Notes: a model not told the origin generated them from the sequence alone. 64,000 nt of DNA from Pseudomonadota bacterium (GCA_029558635.1 JAKQEE010000052.1:62001-126000); one strand, 5' to 3'; shown: positions 43,157-57,417, numbered from the stretch's first letter. Numbers and translations: made by a program.

Positions 43157-46100
43157 ATGGACGCCCAGACACAAAATTCCGTTTCTTCGCATTCTTCCTT
43201 TTCTGTCCGCTATGGTTTTCCGGAGGGGCAGGATGCGCGCTTTCTGGCGGAACGGGCGCTTGAGGCTTCGCGGCAGAAACAAATTGTCGTTCATATCGCG
43301 CTGGACGATGTGCGCCTGTCTGCCTTGTCCGAGTTGATTTCGTTTTTTGCGCCTGATGTCGAGGTTCTGAATTTTCCCGCATGGGATTGTTTGCCGTATG
43401 ACCGTGTGTCGCCGCACGCCGATATTGTGGCGGCGCGCGTTACTGCGCTTGGGCGGATGCTGGAGTGGAAAGAAGACGGGCTTTACAAGCCGCGCATTGT
43501 GTTGACAACGGTGGGTGCGGCGATCCAGCGCGTAATGGCGACCGGGAGTGTCGCGTCGGCGCAATTGGTCGCGAAAAAAGGCGGGTGTCTTAAAGAGCAG
43601 GAATTATTTTCCTTTCTGGCGGGGAATGGATATTTGCGAACCGATACGGTCCGCGAGGCGGGCGAGTTTGCGGTGCGCGGCGGGATCATCGACATTTTTC
43701 CGAGCGGATACGAGCAGCCGGTGCGGATTGATCTGTTTGGCGATGAAGTTGAAAGCATTCGGAGTTTTGATCCATCGACGCAGGTGACGACGGGCATTCT
43801 GGAGCGGTTCGAGTTACGGCCTGTTACCGAATTTTTTCTGGATGAGGACTCCATTGCGCGGTTCCGTTCCGGTTATCGTGATTTGTTCGGGGTGACTGTG
43901 GCGAATGATCCTTTGTACGAGGCGGTTTCCGCAGGACGCAAGCATGCGGGGATGGAGCATTGGTTGCCGCTGTTCCATTCAAAAATGGCGACTTTGTTCG
44001 ATTATATCGCGGAGCCTGTTGTGTCATTCGATGCGCAGGCCGAACAAGCGCGCGCGGAACGGCTGGTGCAGATCAGTGATTTTTATCAGGCACGGTTGAC
44101 GCTTGATGACTCTTTTAAAACAAAAAGTAAAAAGAAAAGCGATGTGAGTTTGACGGGCGTTGCGTATCATCCTTTGCCGCCTGAAAAATTGTATTTGTTC
44201 GAAGATGAGTTTCTGGCGGCGGTTTCCAAGTTTGATCCCGTTGTGGTGCAGCCGTTTGCGTCGCATGATGATGAAGAGCCGATTGCCAAGCGGGTGCGGG
44301 ATTTTGTAGATATCCGCGCCTTGCCTGACGGGAATTTGTTCGGCGAGGTCGGGAAATACCTGACCAGTCTGCAACAAGGCGGGCGAAAAATTCTGGTGGC
44401 GTGTTATTCGCAAGGGTCACGCGACCGGATGAAAGTGATGATGGAGGAAGGCGGTGCGGGGCTTCCCTATCCGGTTGATACATGGCATCAGGTGACGCGC
44501 CTTAAACCGAACCAGATTGGTGCGGTGATTTTGCCGCTGGAACACGGGTTTATTGCCGAAGACCTCGCGGTGATTTCCGAGCAGGATATTCTGGGGGACC
44601 GTCTGTCGCGCAAGCAAGGCAAGCGCAAGAAGGCCGATAATTTCCTGCGTGAAGTGTCTTCGCTGGCAGTTGGCGATTTGGTGGTGCATGTCGATCACGG
44701 GGTCGGGCGATTCGAGGGGTTGGAGACGCTCAAAGCCGGTGGGCTCTTGCATGATTGTTTGAAGATCACCTATGCGGGTGGGGATCGTCTTTTTGTTCCG
44801 GTTGAGAATATTGATTTGCTCTCTCGCTTTGGCAGTGAAGGGGCGGAGCTGGATAAGCTTGGCGGGGCGGGGTGGCAGGCGCGGAAAGCGCGAGTCAAAA
44901 AAGATTTGATGGTGATGGCCGAAGGGTTGCTGTCGATTGCAGCACAGCGTTTGCTTCATCATGCGGACCGTCTGGAAATCGACCTTGGTCATTATAATGA
45001 ATTTGTGTCGCGCTTTCCGTATCAGGAAACGGAAGACCAGCTTCGCGCGATTGAAGACGTGCTGGCCGATATTAAATCCGGCAAGCCGATGGATCGTTTG
45101 GTGTGCGGGGATGTGGGGTTTGGCAAGACGGAAGTGGCTCTCCGTGCCGCGTATGTCGCCGCGATGTCAGGGGTTCAGGTCGCGATTGTCGCGCCGACGA
45201 CGCTTTTGGTGCGGCAACATTTTGCCAATTTCCGCGCGCGCTTTGCCGAGATGGGATTGCGGGTCGAGCATCTCTCACGATTGGTGTCTGCGCGTGAATC
45301 CAAGACTGTCAAAGAAGGGCTTGCCGATGGATCGGTACGGGTAGTGATAGGAACGCATGCGTTGTTGGCCAAGGATTTGAAATTTGCCAATTTGGGTTTG
45401 GTGATTGTTGATGAAGAGCAGCGCTTTGGCGTCAAACAAAAAGAGCGTTTGAAGGATCTTAAAAATTCGGTTCATGTTCTGACGCTTTCGGCGACACCTA
45501 TTCCGCGGACGTTGCAATTGGCCCTGACCGGTGTGCGGGATATGAGTCTGATTGCCACGCCGCCCGTTGATCGTTTGGCCATTCGTACCTTTGTGATGCC
45601 TTATGATCCTCTGGTTATTCGCGAGGCGATTTTACGCGAGCATTATCGCGGCGGGCAGAGTTTTTATGTGTGCCCGCGCATTGCGGATATGGAAGAGTTG
45701 GAACAGCAATTGAAAGAGTTGGTGCCGGAGGTTAAAGTGATTTCCGCGCACGGGCAGATGACGCCGACAGACCTTGAAGACCGCATGAATGCGTTTTATG
45801 ACCGTCAATATGATGTATTGCTCGCGACCAACATTATTGAATCGGGTCTTGATATTCCTTCGGCCAATACGATGATTGTTCACCGTGCGGATATGTTTGG
45901 TCTCTCGCAACTCTACCAAATCCGCGGGCGGGTGGGGCGTTCCAAGGTGAGGGCTTATGCCTATCTCACCTATCCGGCGAATATACGATTGACCGAAGAC
46001 GCGATGAAGCGTCTGGAGATTTTCGAGACGCTGGACAGTCTCGGCGCGGGTTTCCAATTGGCGTCGCATGATCTTGATATTCGCGGGGCGGGGAATTTAC

Positions 46101-46666
46101 TGGGTGACGCGCAATCGGGCCATATTCGCGAGGTCGGGATCGAGCTGTATCAGCAAATGCTGGAAGATGCTGTCGCTGTGGTGCGCACGGGCGAGGGGCA
46201 TAAAGTTGACGTGCCGGATGAATGGAGCCCGACGTTGAACCTTGGGATGTCGGTCTTGATCCCTGAAAATTTTGTGAGCGACCTGAGCACGCGGATGAGC
46301 CTTTATCGGCGGTTGGGTGATCTGGACTCGGATGAGGATATTGATTCCTTTGGCGCCGAGATGATCGACCGGTTCGGGTCGTTGCCGGAAGAGGTGAATA
46401 ACCTTTTGGAGATCGTGCGGATCAAGATGTATTGCAAACGGGCGGGTATTATGCAGTTCGATGCGGGACCGAAGGGGGCGATCATCCGGTTTTATAAAGA
46501 CCAGCCACCAAACCCAGAGAAACTTTTTACATGGATTGCTGGGAAGCCCGGAACGGTCAAGGTCCGGCCGGACCAGAAGATTTCGGTTCTCAAGAGCTGG
46601 GACAGTCTTGCGGACCGTGTAAAAGGGGCGCGGAGTCTGGCTTTTGACTTAGCGAACTGCGCCTGA
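43157..46666 (+). CDS. mfd: Transcription-repair coupling factor Mfd
   Basis: 1169 residues, expected length. It removes RNA polymerase stalled at DNA lesions and recruits UvrA. The N-terminal UvrB-homology module ([45 protein letters not shown]), the RID/CarD-like domain ([22 protein letters not shown]) and the RecG-like translocase follow in order: [35 protein letters not shown] (DEEQ), [51 protein letters not shown]. The C-terminal TRCF domain is present. Reads open throughout. Confidence 0.98.
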   Translation: MDAQTQNSVSSHSSFSVRYGFPEGQDARFLAERALEASRQKQIVVHIALDDVRLSALSELISFFAPDVEVLNFPAWDCLPYDRVSPHADIVAARVTALGRMLEWKEDGLYKPRIVLTTVGAAIQRVMATGSVASAQLVAKKGGCLKEQELFSFLAGNGYLRTDTVREAGEFAVRGGIIDIFPSGYEQPVRIDLFGDEVESIRSFDPSTQVTTGILERFELRPVTEFFLDEDSIARFRSGYRDLFGVTVANDPLYEAVSAGRKHAGMEHWLPLFHSKMATLFDYIAEPVVSFDAQAEQARAERLVQISDFYQARLTLDDSFKTKSKKKSDVSLTGVAYHPLPPEKLYLFEDEFLAAVSKFDPVVVQPFASHDDEEPIAKRVRDFVDIRALPDGNLFGEVGKYLTSLQQGGRKILVACYSQGSRDRMKVMMEEGGAGLPYPVDTWHQVTRLKPNQIGAVILPLEHGFIAEDLAVISEQDILGDRLSRKQGKRKKADNFLREVSSLAVGDLVVHVDHGVGRFEGLETLKAGGLLHDCLKITYAGGDRLFVPVENIDLLSRFGSEGAELDKLGGAGWQARKARVKKDLMVMAEGLLSIAAQRLLHHADRLEIDLGHYNEFVSRFPYQETEDQLRAIEDVLADIKSGKPMDRLVCGDVGFGKTEVALRAAYVAAMSGVQVAIVAPTTLLVRQHFANFRARFAEMGLRVEHLSRLVSARESKTVKEGLADGSVRVVIGTHALLAKDLKFANLGLVIVDEEQRFGVKQKERLKDLKNSVHVLTLSATPIPRTLQLALTGVRDMSLIATPPVDRLAIRTFVMPYDPLVIREAILREHYRGGQSFYVCPRIADMEELEQQLKELVPEVKVISAHGQMTPTDLEDRMNAFYDRQYDVLLATNIIESGLDIPSANTMIVHRADMFGLSQLYQIRGRVGRSKVRAYAYLTYPANIRLTEDAMKRLEIFETLDSLGAGFQLASHDLDIRGAGNLLGDAQSGHIREVGIELYQQMLEDAVAVVRTGEGHKVDVPDEWSPTLNLGMSVLIPENFVSDLSTRMSLYRRLGDLDSDEDIDSFGAEMIDRFGSLPEEVNNLLEIVRIKMYCKRAGIMQFDAGPKGAIIRFYKDQPPNPEKLFTWIAGKPGTVKVRPDQKISVLKSWDSLADRVKGARSLAFDLANCA

Positions 46667-46728
46667 TTTTATCCTTTGCCATCTTTTGCTCCCGTGTTAC
46701 CATATTCTGGTAACCGGAGAGTCGCCTT

Positions 46729-47142
46729 ATGACCCAGTCCTATTTGCAAGATTGCATTCTCGATGCTTTGGCCAATGCCAAGGGCAATCAGAATAAAGCG
46801 CAGAAGATCATTGCACTCAAAGCCATGGAAGACCCGCAATTGTTGATGGCTTTGGCCAAGCCCCATTTGACGGGGATTGTGGCTCATGCGGTCGGGCGGA
46901 TCGCCATTCAGGAGAATGCCAAAAAAGCGGCCGAGCGCAACAAACCTTCGAAGCCTGTGGTCGATAACATTCCTGATGACCAGACTGGGTTTGCTCTTGA
47001 TATTCTCAAAGCGCTGGGCGGCCCTAATGTTCCGAAATTCGGGATGGAAGATGCAGCACCGCGTCTGGGCAAGAAGCAAGCTTCGCAGCAGCATGTCAAC
47101 GCTTTGAAGTTGATGGCCAATAAAAGCAAGACCAAAAAGTAA
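46729..47142 (+). CDS. Hypothetical protein
   Basis: 137 residues, soluble, basic and largely helical. MTQSYLQDCILDALANAKGNQNKAQKIIALKAMEDPQLLMALAKPHLTGIVAHAVGRIA is followed by a Lys/Ala-rich helix and a basic C-terminus (LMANKSKTKK). The N-terminal part is reminiscent of short regulator-type helix bundles found in alphaproteobacteria, but no family is named here. It is 11 bases before the AmgK-like kinase and 62 bases after mfd. Confidence 0.6.
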   Translation: MTQSYLQDCILDALANAKGNQNKAQKIIALKAMEDPQLLMALAKPHLTGIVAHAVGRIAIQENAKKAAERNKPSKPVVDNIPDDQTGFALDILKALGGPNVPKFGMEDAAPRLGKKQASQQHVNALKLMANKSKTKK

Positions 47143-47153
47143 GGCGGGGCAAT

Positions 47154-48212
47154 ATGCCGTTGTCGGTTTTCGAGCGGGCGGAGTTCCTGAAAAATGCCGG
47201 ATGGAGTGGCGCGACGATCTCTCAGGTTGGTGAGGATTGGTCACAGCGCCAGATATTCCGTATTGAGAAAAGTGCGCGCACGGCCATTCTAATTCACGGT
47301 GTTCACGATAATGATCCGCGCGCGGTGCCGGGGCATAAGCTGCGTGATTTTCTGGATATCGGACGGTATCTGGAGTCGATTGAAGTTTCTGTTCCCAAAA
47401 TTTATTCTTATGACCTTGCTCATGGGCTGATGTTGGTCGAGGATTTCGGGAACGAAGATTTTTCGTCCCTGATCGAAGGAAGCGGCCCGCGCGCCAGAGA
47501 TATGTACCGGATTGCGGTCCAGTGTTTGGTGCATCTTTACAATAAAACCGAATATGTTGCTGTCGATCTTCCCGATTATACCAAAAGCCACGTCCATAAG
47601 GGGCGGCAGCGCGTCATTGACTGGTATGTTCCGGCTGTTCTGGGGCGGAAAAATCCGGACGGTCTGGTTGACGAATATCTGGGCGTGTGGGCGGAGATAG
47701 AGCGTAAATTGCCCCGCGCTCCGCGGCGGTTTTTGCATGGGGATTTTCATCCAGGCAATTTGATGTATCTCGCTGACCGCGCCGGATACCGGCAGGTTGG
47801 CCTCCTCGATTTTCAAGGCGCGATGATGGGGCCTGCGCCTTATGATCTGGTGAACTTACTCGAGGATGCGCGGCGAATTGTTCCGGATGAAACCAGGGGA
47901 GAGTGTCTTGATCTCTTTTCTTCCCAATTGAGTGGCGAGAGTAAAGAAGCCTTTCTGGCGTGGTATCCGGTTCTGGCGGCTCAATTCCATTTCCGTGTGA
48001 TCGGTCAGGCGATCAAACTGGCGGTGCGGGACAAAAAGACGCGTTTGATGACTCTGGTTCCGACTTTGCAGACGCATATTCTCAGAGACTTCGAACATCC
48101 AGTTCTTTTGCCGATGAAACAGTGGTTTGACAGGCTGGGCGTTGACTTTTCTGTCCCGTTTTTGCCCGAAATCGACCGGATTTCCGGTCTTATCCGCAGC
48201 GATGCGTTTTAA
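47154..48212 (+). CDS. amgK: Aminoglycoside-phosphotransferase-family kinase, AmgK-like
   Basis: 352 residues, protein-kinase-like fold. N-terminal lobe: WSQRQIFRIEKSARTAILIH. Catalytic loop FLHGDFHPGNLMY (HGDxHxxN) and metal loop VGLLDFQGAMMGPAPYDLVNLLEDARR (DFQxAxxGxxxYDLxxLLxD) fit the N-acetylmuramate/N-acetylglucosamine kinase AmgK, which salvages cell-wall sugars at the anomeric position. AmgK is often next to murU; no murU is seen here, so the symbol is tentative. The conserved ATP Lys of the N-lobe appears replaced. Confidence 0.72.
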   Translation: MPLSVFERAEFLKNAGWSGATISQVGEDWSQRQIFRIEKSARTAILIHGVHDNDPRAVPGHKLRDFLDIGRYLESIEVSVPKIYSYDLAHGLMLVEDFGNEDFSSLIEGSGPRARDMYRIAVQCLVHLYNKTEYVAVDLPDYTKSHVHKGRQRVIDWYVPAVLGRKNPDGLVDEYLGVWAEIERKLPRAPRRFLHGDFHPGNLMYLADRAGYRQVGLLDFQGAMMGPAPYDLVNLLEDARRIVPDETRGECLDLFSSQLSGESKEAFLAWYPVLAAQFHFRVIGQAIKLAVRDKKTRLMTLVPTLQTHILRDFEHPVLLPMKQWFDRLGVDFSVPFLPEIDRISGLIRSDAF

Positions 48213-48249
48213 ACCCTCTTGCCGTGGCGGGCGATTTTTTCTAGGTTAA

Positions 48250-50756
<2,507 letters not shown>

Positions 50757-50800
50757 TGTGTGGGGTGATTCTGTTTTTCTTATCGTACCCAAAAGGCGGA

Positions 50801-50826
50801 CAAAAAAAAACCGGGCTATTGCCCGG
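50801..50826 (-). terminator. Terminator of the trxB-lysR unit
   Basis: On the minus strand CCGGGC, loop AATA, GCCCGG, then nine T. Textbook structure, about 160 bases past the lysR stop. Confidence 0.85.
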
Positions 50827-50843
50827 CGAGTTGAACAGGGAGG

Positions 50844-50879
50844 TTTACGTCCCGAGGGACGTAAAGAACCAAAAGGTTC
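50844..50879. repeat. Two adjacent perfect inverted repeats
   Basis: TTTACGTCCC-GA-GGGACGTAAA (50844-50865) followed directly by GAACC-AAAA-GGTTC (50866-50879), in the intergenic space between the lysR stop and its terminator. No gene overlaps them. Confidence 0.7.
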
Positions 50880-50984
50880 TGCGGGGGGTTATATGCTTCG
50901 TTGAAATAAAATGCCAATGTTTTGTTAGAATGTTAGTCATGCGCTTTATGCATGGCTTAATATGATTTATTATCAGAGGGATAG

Positions 50985-51875
50985 CTAAAAACCCGATTTT
51001 TCAATGCGGTCGATCAGGAAATCGCGGAAGAGGGCAATTCGCTTCGAGTGGCGGCGTTCTTCGGGGTAAACGAAGAAAATTTCCACAGGATCGCAAGATA
51101 TATCGGGGAGAATCACTTCGATTTCAGGGGCCGATTTGGCCATAAAGCTTGGAACGACTCCGATGCCGGCTCCGTTTTTGATGGCGCCGAACATGGTCGA
51201 GACCGAATTGATGAGAATCAGGTTCGGGTTGTTGCTCATCTCAATGCCGGCTTTGACCAGTACGCAGTTCGGGTTTTTATAGGGAACCAAGGCTTGATCG
51301 GGGAAAGCAACCAGTGTGTGGTCTTTAAGGTCTTTTACCGATTTTGGTGTACCAAATTTTTTGAGATAGGATTTGCCGGCGCAGACCGAGAAATTCATGT
51401 GCCCGAGGCTGCGCTGGATCAAATCCGATTGTTCGGGTTTGTGCAAGCGGATGGCGGCATCCGCCTCACGCATGCCCAAATTGAAAATCCGATCATCGAG
51501 AAGAAGCGAGATGTTGATTTCAGGATGGGCACGGTGAAAATCCGGCAGGTGCGGCGTGAGCCACGAAGTTGCCATGAATTCAACCATCGTCAATGTTAGC
51601 GGGCCTTCGGTAGAGTCGCGGGCGTCGCTCAGTTTGCCTTCGATCATCACCATCTTGGCAAAAATTTCGGAGGTGGTTTTGAAGAGAAGTTCGCCCTGTT
51701 CAGTCAGAAGCAATCCGCGTGCGTGGCGGTGAAAGAGTGTAATCCCCAGATCTTCTTCAAAAGAGGAAATATGGCGCGAGACAGCGGATTGGGAAAGGTT
51801 CAGCGTTTCTCCGGCGTGCGTGAAGCTTCCGGCCTTGGCCACCATGTGAAAAATGCGGAGTTTGTCCCAATCCAT
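50985..51875 (-). CDS. LysR-family transcriptional regulator
   Basis: 296 residues. N-terminal winged helix WDKLRIFHMVAKAGSFTHAGETLNLSQSAVSRHISSFEEDLGITLFHRHARGLLLTEQG, then a substrate-binding domain with two lobes (LTLMVEFMATSWLTPHLPDFHRAHPEI). It starts 15 bases after trxB on the same strand, so it is co-transcribed with thioredoxin reductase instead of divergent from a target, unlike most LysR genes. Ligand and targets unknown; a role in redox response is inferred only from the neighbour. Confidence 0.92.
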   Translation of the reverse strand: MDWDKLRIFHMVAKAGSFTHAGETLNLSQSAVSRHISSFEEDLGITLFHRHARGLLLTEQGELLFKTTSEIFAKMVMIEGKLSDARDSTEGPLTLTMVEFMATSWLTPHLPDFHRAHPEINISLLLDDRIFNLGMREADAAIRLHKPEQSDLIQRSLGHMNFSVCAGKSYLKKFGTPKSVKDLKDHTLVAFPDQALVPYKNPNCVLVKAGIEMSNNPNLILINSVSTMFGAIKNGAGIGVVPSFMAKSAPEIEVILPDISCDPVEIFFVYPEERRHSKRIALFRDFLIDRIEKSGF

Positions 51876-51890
51876 TTTCGGACCTGCTCT

Positions 51891-52889
<999 letters not shown>

Positions 52890-52917
52890 TTAATGTGAGA
52901 AAGAGGTTTGGTAAAGG

Positions 52918-53895
52918 TTATTTTACAAAGAGGCCACTTTTTTCACGGATGACGGCGGCAATGGCTGCCGAATCGTTCAAGGGCGGGTAGGTCCAGTGGT
53001 CGATTTTTCCCGAAAAGGGGCGGATGGCCCCGTAGCGTTCCAGATTGTCGACCAGCAGTTGCTGGCGGTAAGTGGTTTTGACCAGTGGCAGGACGTAAAC
53101 AGGTTTTCCGGTTGTGGCAGCGTCGGAGATCATAGAGGTGGAGTCGTTGGTCACTAAAATTACGTCGGCCCATGCGAGCATACCCATGTAGGGGTTTGGA
53201 TGGCCCCCATCCCAGAAATAAACGTGCGGAATGTCGAGTTTCTTTTTGAGCCGCGCCGTGTTGTCGTCCCCCGTGCGGCGCGAGGTCGAGATCATCAGGC
53301 TGTTTGCGCGGGAGAGCGGCAGAATGCGTCCCATTATGGTGTTTATATCGTCTTGCGTGATTTTGTATGTTTTGGTCGATCCGCCAATCATGACGGCGAT
53401 GCGTGTGGCGGGCAGTTTTTCAAACAGGTACGCAAATTCCTCTTTCGCGCGGGCGAGTTCTTTGGCTGTGATGCGGTTCGGGGTGGCGTTGGTGACGATC
53501 ACGTTTTCTCCGCGCGTTGGATCGTGTTCGGGAACTGCCACCAGATCAAACTGAGTGGGTGGGACGCGGGGGTCCTGAATCTGGACGGTAAAGGTCTTTC
53601 CACAGCTCTGTTTTTTGATATAGCGCGATGCAGCAATACTTTTGCGCCCCGATGCGATCAGCACATCCGGCCAAGGGGGAAGCAAGGGGGGGCAAAAAGT
53701 CGCGGACAGCTCCCATCCCAGCCAAGGTGAGAGAGCTTTCCATGGCTGATTCAGGGAAACTCTGTGGGTTGTAAAGGGGATCCCTAGGGATTCCGCCACT
53801 CCCAAACACTGGTTTTCGGTTCCGGCCATCCCTTCCGTTATAACCCACACTCGTGGGTTTTCTTTCAAATCGGGGGGTGAGGAGGGGTGTGTCAT
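52918..53895 (-). CDS. ELM1-family protein (DUF1022), GT-B-like fold
   Basis: About 325 residues from the ATG at 53895. WVITEGMAGTENQCLGVAESLG, DVLIASGRKSIAASRYIKKQSCGKTFTVQIQDPRVPPTQFDLVAVPEHD, IAVMIGGSTKTYKIT and ADVILVTNDSTSMISDAATTGKPVYVLPL are typical of the mitochondrial-fission ELM1 family, widely conserved in alphaproteobacteria and plants. The fold resembles GT-B nucleotide-sugar transferases. The bacterial role is unknown; a link to envelope lipid A sugar chemistry has been proposed for related proteins, but I cannot test it here. Divergent from the Lrp-type regulator. Confidence 0.88.
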   Translation of the reverse strand: MTHPSSPPDLKENPRVWVITEGMAGTENQCLGVAESLGIPFTTHRVSLNQPWKALSPWLGWELSATFCPPLLPPWPDVLIASGRKSIAASRYIKKQSCGKTFTVQIQDPRVPPTQFDLVAVPEHDPTRGENVIVTNATPNRITAKELARAKEEFAYLFEKLPATRIAVMIGGSTKTYKITQDDINTIMGRILPLSRANSLMISTSRRTGDDNTARLKKKLDIPHVYFWDGGHPNPYMGMLAWADVILVTNDSTSMISDAATTGKPVYVLPLVKTTYRQQLLVDNLERYGAIRPFSGKIDHWTYPPLNDSAAIAAVIREKSGLFVK

Positions 53896-53971
53896 TTCAA
53901 CCAATTGTAAAAAAGTTTCATTTTCTTAAAATATTGTATATAAACGCCACCGGAAAAAAGGAATACAAAAA

Positions 53972-54499
53972 ATGAAGTCACCCGAAGACGTTAAACTATT
54001 CGATAAATCTGTGAAACAGACACGTGTTGTCAAGCTCGATAAAATCGACCAGCGCATCCTGAGCGATTTGCAAAAGGACGGGCGGATGACCAATGTCGAT
54101 CTGGCCAAGCGTGCCGGAATTTCCGCGCCGCCTTGTTTGCGCCGTGTGCGCAATCTGGAAGAGGCCGGATTGATTAAATCATACCATGCTTGCGTCAATC
54201 ATGCCGCTTTGGGGTATCCTGTGACGGTGTTTACGATGGTTAAACTCAATTCCGTAGGTGAAGGCGAGTTGCGCCGCTTCGAAGGTCAGCTCGAGCAATG
54301 GCCGCTGGTTCGTGAAGCCTATGTCATGACGGGGGAAAGCGATTTTCTTTTGAAGATCGTTGCCCGCGATTGGGACGATTATCAAGACTTCCTGACCAAT
54401 CAGTTGCTGGAAAGCCCCAATGTGGCATCCGTCAAATCCTCGCTGTCGGTTAAAACATCGAAGTTTAAGGCCGGTGTCCCCATTTTGGACGAATATTAA
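53972..54499 (+). CDS. Lrp/AsnC-family transcriptional regulator
   Basis: 175 residues. N-terminal HTH: LDKIDQRILSDLQKDGRMTNVDLAKRAGISAPPCLRRVRNLEEAGLIKSYHA. The C-terminal RAM effector-binding domain runs VTVFTMVKLNSVGEGELRRFEGQLEQWPLVREAYVMTGESDFLLKIVARDWDDYQDFL. The ~22-residue N-terminal extension is longer than usual. AAAAAAGGAA precedes the ATG. It ends convergently over the PfkB kinase stop (4-base overlap). Amino-acid ligand not predictable. Confidence 0.93.
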   Translation: MKSPEDVKLFDKSVKQTRVVKLDKIDQRILSDLQKDGRMTNVDLAKRAGISAPPCLRRVRNLEEAGLIKSYHACVNHAALGYPVTVFTMVKLNSVGEGELRRFEGQLEQWPLVREAYVMTGESDFLLKIVARDWDDYQDFLTNQLLESPNVASVKSSLSVKTSKFKAGVPILDEY

Positions 54500-55479
54500 A
54501 GCAGGGATTTAAGCGGTCGGACAGGTCGTGGGCCCATGTGGCTGATGACCTCGGATGCCGATAGCGATCCAAGCCGCCCGCACTCTGCGAGCGGCTTTCC
54601 TTCTGTCAGGCCGAACAAGAATCCAGCGGCGTATGCATCGCCTGCGCCGGTCGTGTCTACCAATTGCGCAGGAGGAATGGCGTCTACGTGGATGTATTCA
54701 TTTCCCGCAGCGATAGCCGAGCCGTTTTTCCCCAAGGTCACGATGCTGATGTCGCATTTTGCGGCGATGGATTTATGCGCTTGTTCCACATCGGAAATTT
54801 GGGCCAGTTCTTTGATTTCTTCTTCGTTTGCAAACAGGATGTCCACATGGTTGTCCACAAGTTTGCGGAAGTCGTCGCGGTGGCGGACGACGCAGAACGG
54901 GTCGGAGAGGGTGAGTGCCAGTTTTTTCCCGTGTTTTTTCACCAGTTCGGCGGCCTTGATAAAGGCAGCTTTGGCTTCTGGCTGGTCGAAGAGGTAGCCT
55001 TCGAGATAGGTGATTTCAGACGCGGCGATCAGCGATTCATCAATGTCGTCGGGTGTGAGTTGGGTGGAGGCCCCTAAAAAGGTGTTCATCGTGCGTTGCG
55101 CGTCGGGGGTTACCAAGATCAGGCATTGTGCAGTGGCGGGGCCATTGTGAAGCGAGGGCGTGTCGAAATGGACGCCGATGGCATTCATGTCGTGGGTGAA
55201 GACCTTTCCCAACTGGTCATTTGCCACTTTGCCCATGAAGGCTCCTTTGCCCCCCAGCGATGCGTAGGCTGCCATGGTGTTGCCGGCTGAGCCGCCGGAG
55301 ACTTCGGTGGCCGGACCCATCAATCCGTAGAGTTCCTTTGCGCGGTGTTCGTCGATCAGCGTCATTGCGCCGCGGGTCATGCCGAATTGCACCTGAGAGT
55401 CGATGAATTCGTCGGTGGTGGTAGCCAGAATGTCCACAATTGCGTTGCCAATCGCTGTTACGCCGTATTTGGAGGTCAT
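54496..55479 (-). CDS. PfkB-family carbohydrate/nucleoside kinase (adenosine kinase-like)
   Basis: 327 residues. PfkB signature 2 VDTTGAGDAYAAGFLFGL provides the anion hole and the catalytic Asp; N-terminal GNAIVDILA and VSGGSAGNTMAAYASLGGKGAFMGKVANDQLG are the sugar-binding motifs. The arrangement (VSGGSAGNT, LVTPDAQRTMNTFLGAS) is that of adenosine-kinase-like enzymes of alphaproteobacteria, more than of ribokinase. It would phosphorylate adenosine or another nucleoside. It converges on the Lrp gene. Confidence 0.88.
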   Translation of the reverse strand: MTSKYGVTAIGNAIVDILATTTDEFIDSQVQFGMTRGAMTLIDEHRAKELYGLMGPATEVSGGSAGNTMAAYASLGGKGAFMGKVANDQLGKVFTHDMNAIGVHFDTPSLHNGPATAQCLILVTPDAQRTMNTFLGASTQLTPDDIDESLIAASEITYLEGYLFDQPEAKAAFIKAAELVKKHGKKLALTLSDPFCVVRHRDDFRKLVDNHVDILFANEEEIKELAQISDVEQAHKSIAAKCDISIVTLGKNGSAIAAGNEYIHVDAIPPAQLVDTTGAGDAYAAGFLFGLTEGKPLAECGRLGSLSASEVISHMGPRPVRPLKSLL

Positions 55480-55536
55480 AATCCCTAATCCTTTTTGCCG
55501 ATTGAAAATTTAAATGTTTCGGATTAAGTCTCTAAC

Positions 55537-56130
55537 ATGTCCAAAGCCAAAGGCCAACACCCAAAACCCGACCGTCGCGCGCGCGTTATTAACGCCGCGT
55601 TGAGTGCGGCTGCACATGAGGCGTGGGAGTTTGTGTCATACGTGGATATTGCACAGCGCGCCACGATGGCGGTGGATGAGGTGTGCGATGTGTTCCCTGC
55701 AAAGGCCGATATCATCCGGCATATCGTGCGCGAGATGGATCATGAGGTTTTGAAAAATTACAAAGTCGATGCGCGTGCCTCGAAGCGGGATACGTTATTC
55801 GATGTTCTGATGGAGCGGTTCGACGCGATGAGCGAACATCGCGCGGCGCATGCATCTTTTATCAAATCGTTCGGCTGGAATCATTGCGAGAAATTTTCTG
55901 ATCTGAATTTCTATTTTTCTTCACTGGAAAATTATATGCGTGCGGCAGAGGTCGAGACGCGTGGTCTGAAGGGATTGGCGAACGTCTTGGCGCTCGGTGC
56001 CGGATATGGATGGGTTTTATACGTGTGGATGGGGGACCGGACGCACGACCTTACCAAGACCATGGCGGCGCTTGATAAAATGCTCGGGCGGTTGGAGTGG
56101 GCTAGGGATTATATCCGAACGAAATCCTAG
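55537..56130 (+). CDS. TetR/COQ9-like protein
   Basis: 197 residues. The N-terminus [63 protein letters not shown] is a TetR-type helix-turn-helix. The C-terminal half ([68 protein letters not shown]) resembles the COQ9 lipid-binding helices. COQ9 is needed for ubiquinone synthesis in mitochondria and alphaproteobacteria. It may therefore be a ubiquinone accessory protein or a transcriptional regulator. The stop overlaps the convergent hemA stop by 4 bases. Confidence 0.72.
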   Translation: MSKAKGQHPKPDRRARVINAALSAAAHEAWEFVSYVDIAQRATMAVDEVCDVFPAKADIIRHIVREMDHEVLKNYKVDARASKRDTLFDVLMERFDAMSEHRAAHASFIKSFGWNHCEKFSDLNFYFSSLENYMRAAEVETRGLKGLANVLALGAGYGWVLYVWMGDRTHDLTKTMAALDKMLGRLEWARDYIRTKS

Positions 56131-57353
56131 GCTACGCGCATATTGGTGATGACGCCGTGGTTGTCCGCCCAGAGTTGTTTTAGAACTCCGACCAGTTTCG
56201 AAATATGTTCCGGTTTATGGACTGCGGTGGCGGTGAGGCGCATCCGCTCTGTTCCGCGAGGTACAGTCGGATAGTTGATCGGCTGGATATAAATGTTATG
56301 CGCGTCCATCAGCCAGTCGGTAATGGCTTTGCAGCACACGGAATCCCCCACCAGTAATGGCGTGATGTGGCTTTCGCCTTTCATGTAGGTAAGACCAGCT
56401 TCGTCGAGGGATGATTTCAGAAGTTTGACGTTCGCGCGAATGGCTTGGCGTTCGACTTGCGAGGTTTTGAGATGTTCGACACTGGCCAATGCTCCGGCAC
56501 ACAAAGCGGGTGGCAGGGCAGTTGTAAAAATGAAATTGCCGGAGTAGGAGCGTACCGCGTCGATGATCGACGCATTGGCGGTGATGAATCCGCCCATCAA
56601 GCCGTAGGCTTTGCCGAAGGTTCCCTCCAGAATATCAATGCGATCCAACAGGCCGCGTTCGTCGGCGACACCGCCGCCGCGTTGTCCGTATACGCCCACG
56701 GCGTGAACTTCATCGAGGTAGGTCATCGCGCCGTAGCGTTCGGCGAGATCACAGATTGATTCAATCGGGGCGATGTCGCCTTCCATCGAATAGACCGATT
56801 CAAAGACAATCAATTTCGGCACGTTGGATGGTGCGTTTTTAAGTAGGTGTTCGAGGTGGCCCATATCGTTGTGGCGGTAGATGAATTTCTGGCAGTTGCC
56901 CTGACGAATTCCATGGATCATCGAGGCGTGGTTAAGCTCGTCGGAGAAGACCGCGCATTCGGGCAAGAGTCTCAGAATGGTCGAAAGTGCGCCTTCGTTG
57001 GCGGTGTAGCCTGAGGGGAAAACCAGCGAGGCTTCCTTGCGGTGGAGATCGCAGAGAGAGTCTTCAAGATCGACAACGTAGCGTGTTGTTCCCGAAATAT
57101 TGCGCGTGCCGCCGGCGCCTGCGCCGGAACGATCAATTGCGTCGTGCATGGCTTTCAAAACAACCGGGTGTTGCCCCATGCCGAGATAATCATTGTTGCA
57201 CCACACCGTGACTTCGCGGGTCGATCCGTCGGGGGAGCGGTAGAGCGCTTGGGGAAATTTTCCGGCAATCCTTTCCAGATCGGCAAAGATGCGGTAGCGG
57301 CCTTCGTTTTTCAAATCAGCGATGCGGCGGTCGAAATAGGTGCGGTAGTCCAT
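56127..57353 (-). CDS. hemA: 5-aminolevulinate synthase
   Basis: 408 residues. PLP enzyme of the Shemin pathway: glycine plus succinyl-CoA gives 5-aminolevulinate, the first step of haem and chlorophyll synthesis, used only by alphaproteobacteria and mitochondria. [63 protein letters not shown] and the Schiff-base Lys in [17 protein letters not shown] are diagnostic. A Fur/Irr-like palindrome lies 65-79 bases upstream of the start. Divergent from rbsK. Confidence 0.98.
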   Translation of the reverse strand: MDYRTYFDRRIADLKNEGRYRIFADLERIAGKFPQALYRSPDGSTREVTVWCNNDYLGMGQHPVVLKAMHDAIDRSGAGAGGTRNISGTTRYVVDLEDSLCDLHRKEASLVFPSGYTANEGALSTILRLLPECAVFSDELNHASMIHGIRQGNCQKFIYRHNDMGHLEHLLKNAPSNVPKLIVFESVYSMEGDIAPIESICDLAERYGAMTYLDEVHAVGVYGQRGGGVADERGLLDRIDILEGTFGKAYGLMGGFITANASIIDAVRSYSGNFIFTTALPPALCAGALASVEHLKTSQVERQAIRANVKLLKSSLDEAGLTYMKGESHITPLLVGDSVCCKAITDWLMDAHNIYIQPINYPTVPRGTERMRLTATAVHKPEHISKLVGVLKQLWADNHGVITNMRVA

Positions 57354-57417
57354 TCTTTACCCTCTTGGTTTCTGTTCTTTTATAAGGATGTTTGGACGCA
57401 AAACCAAATACAAGTTG

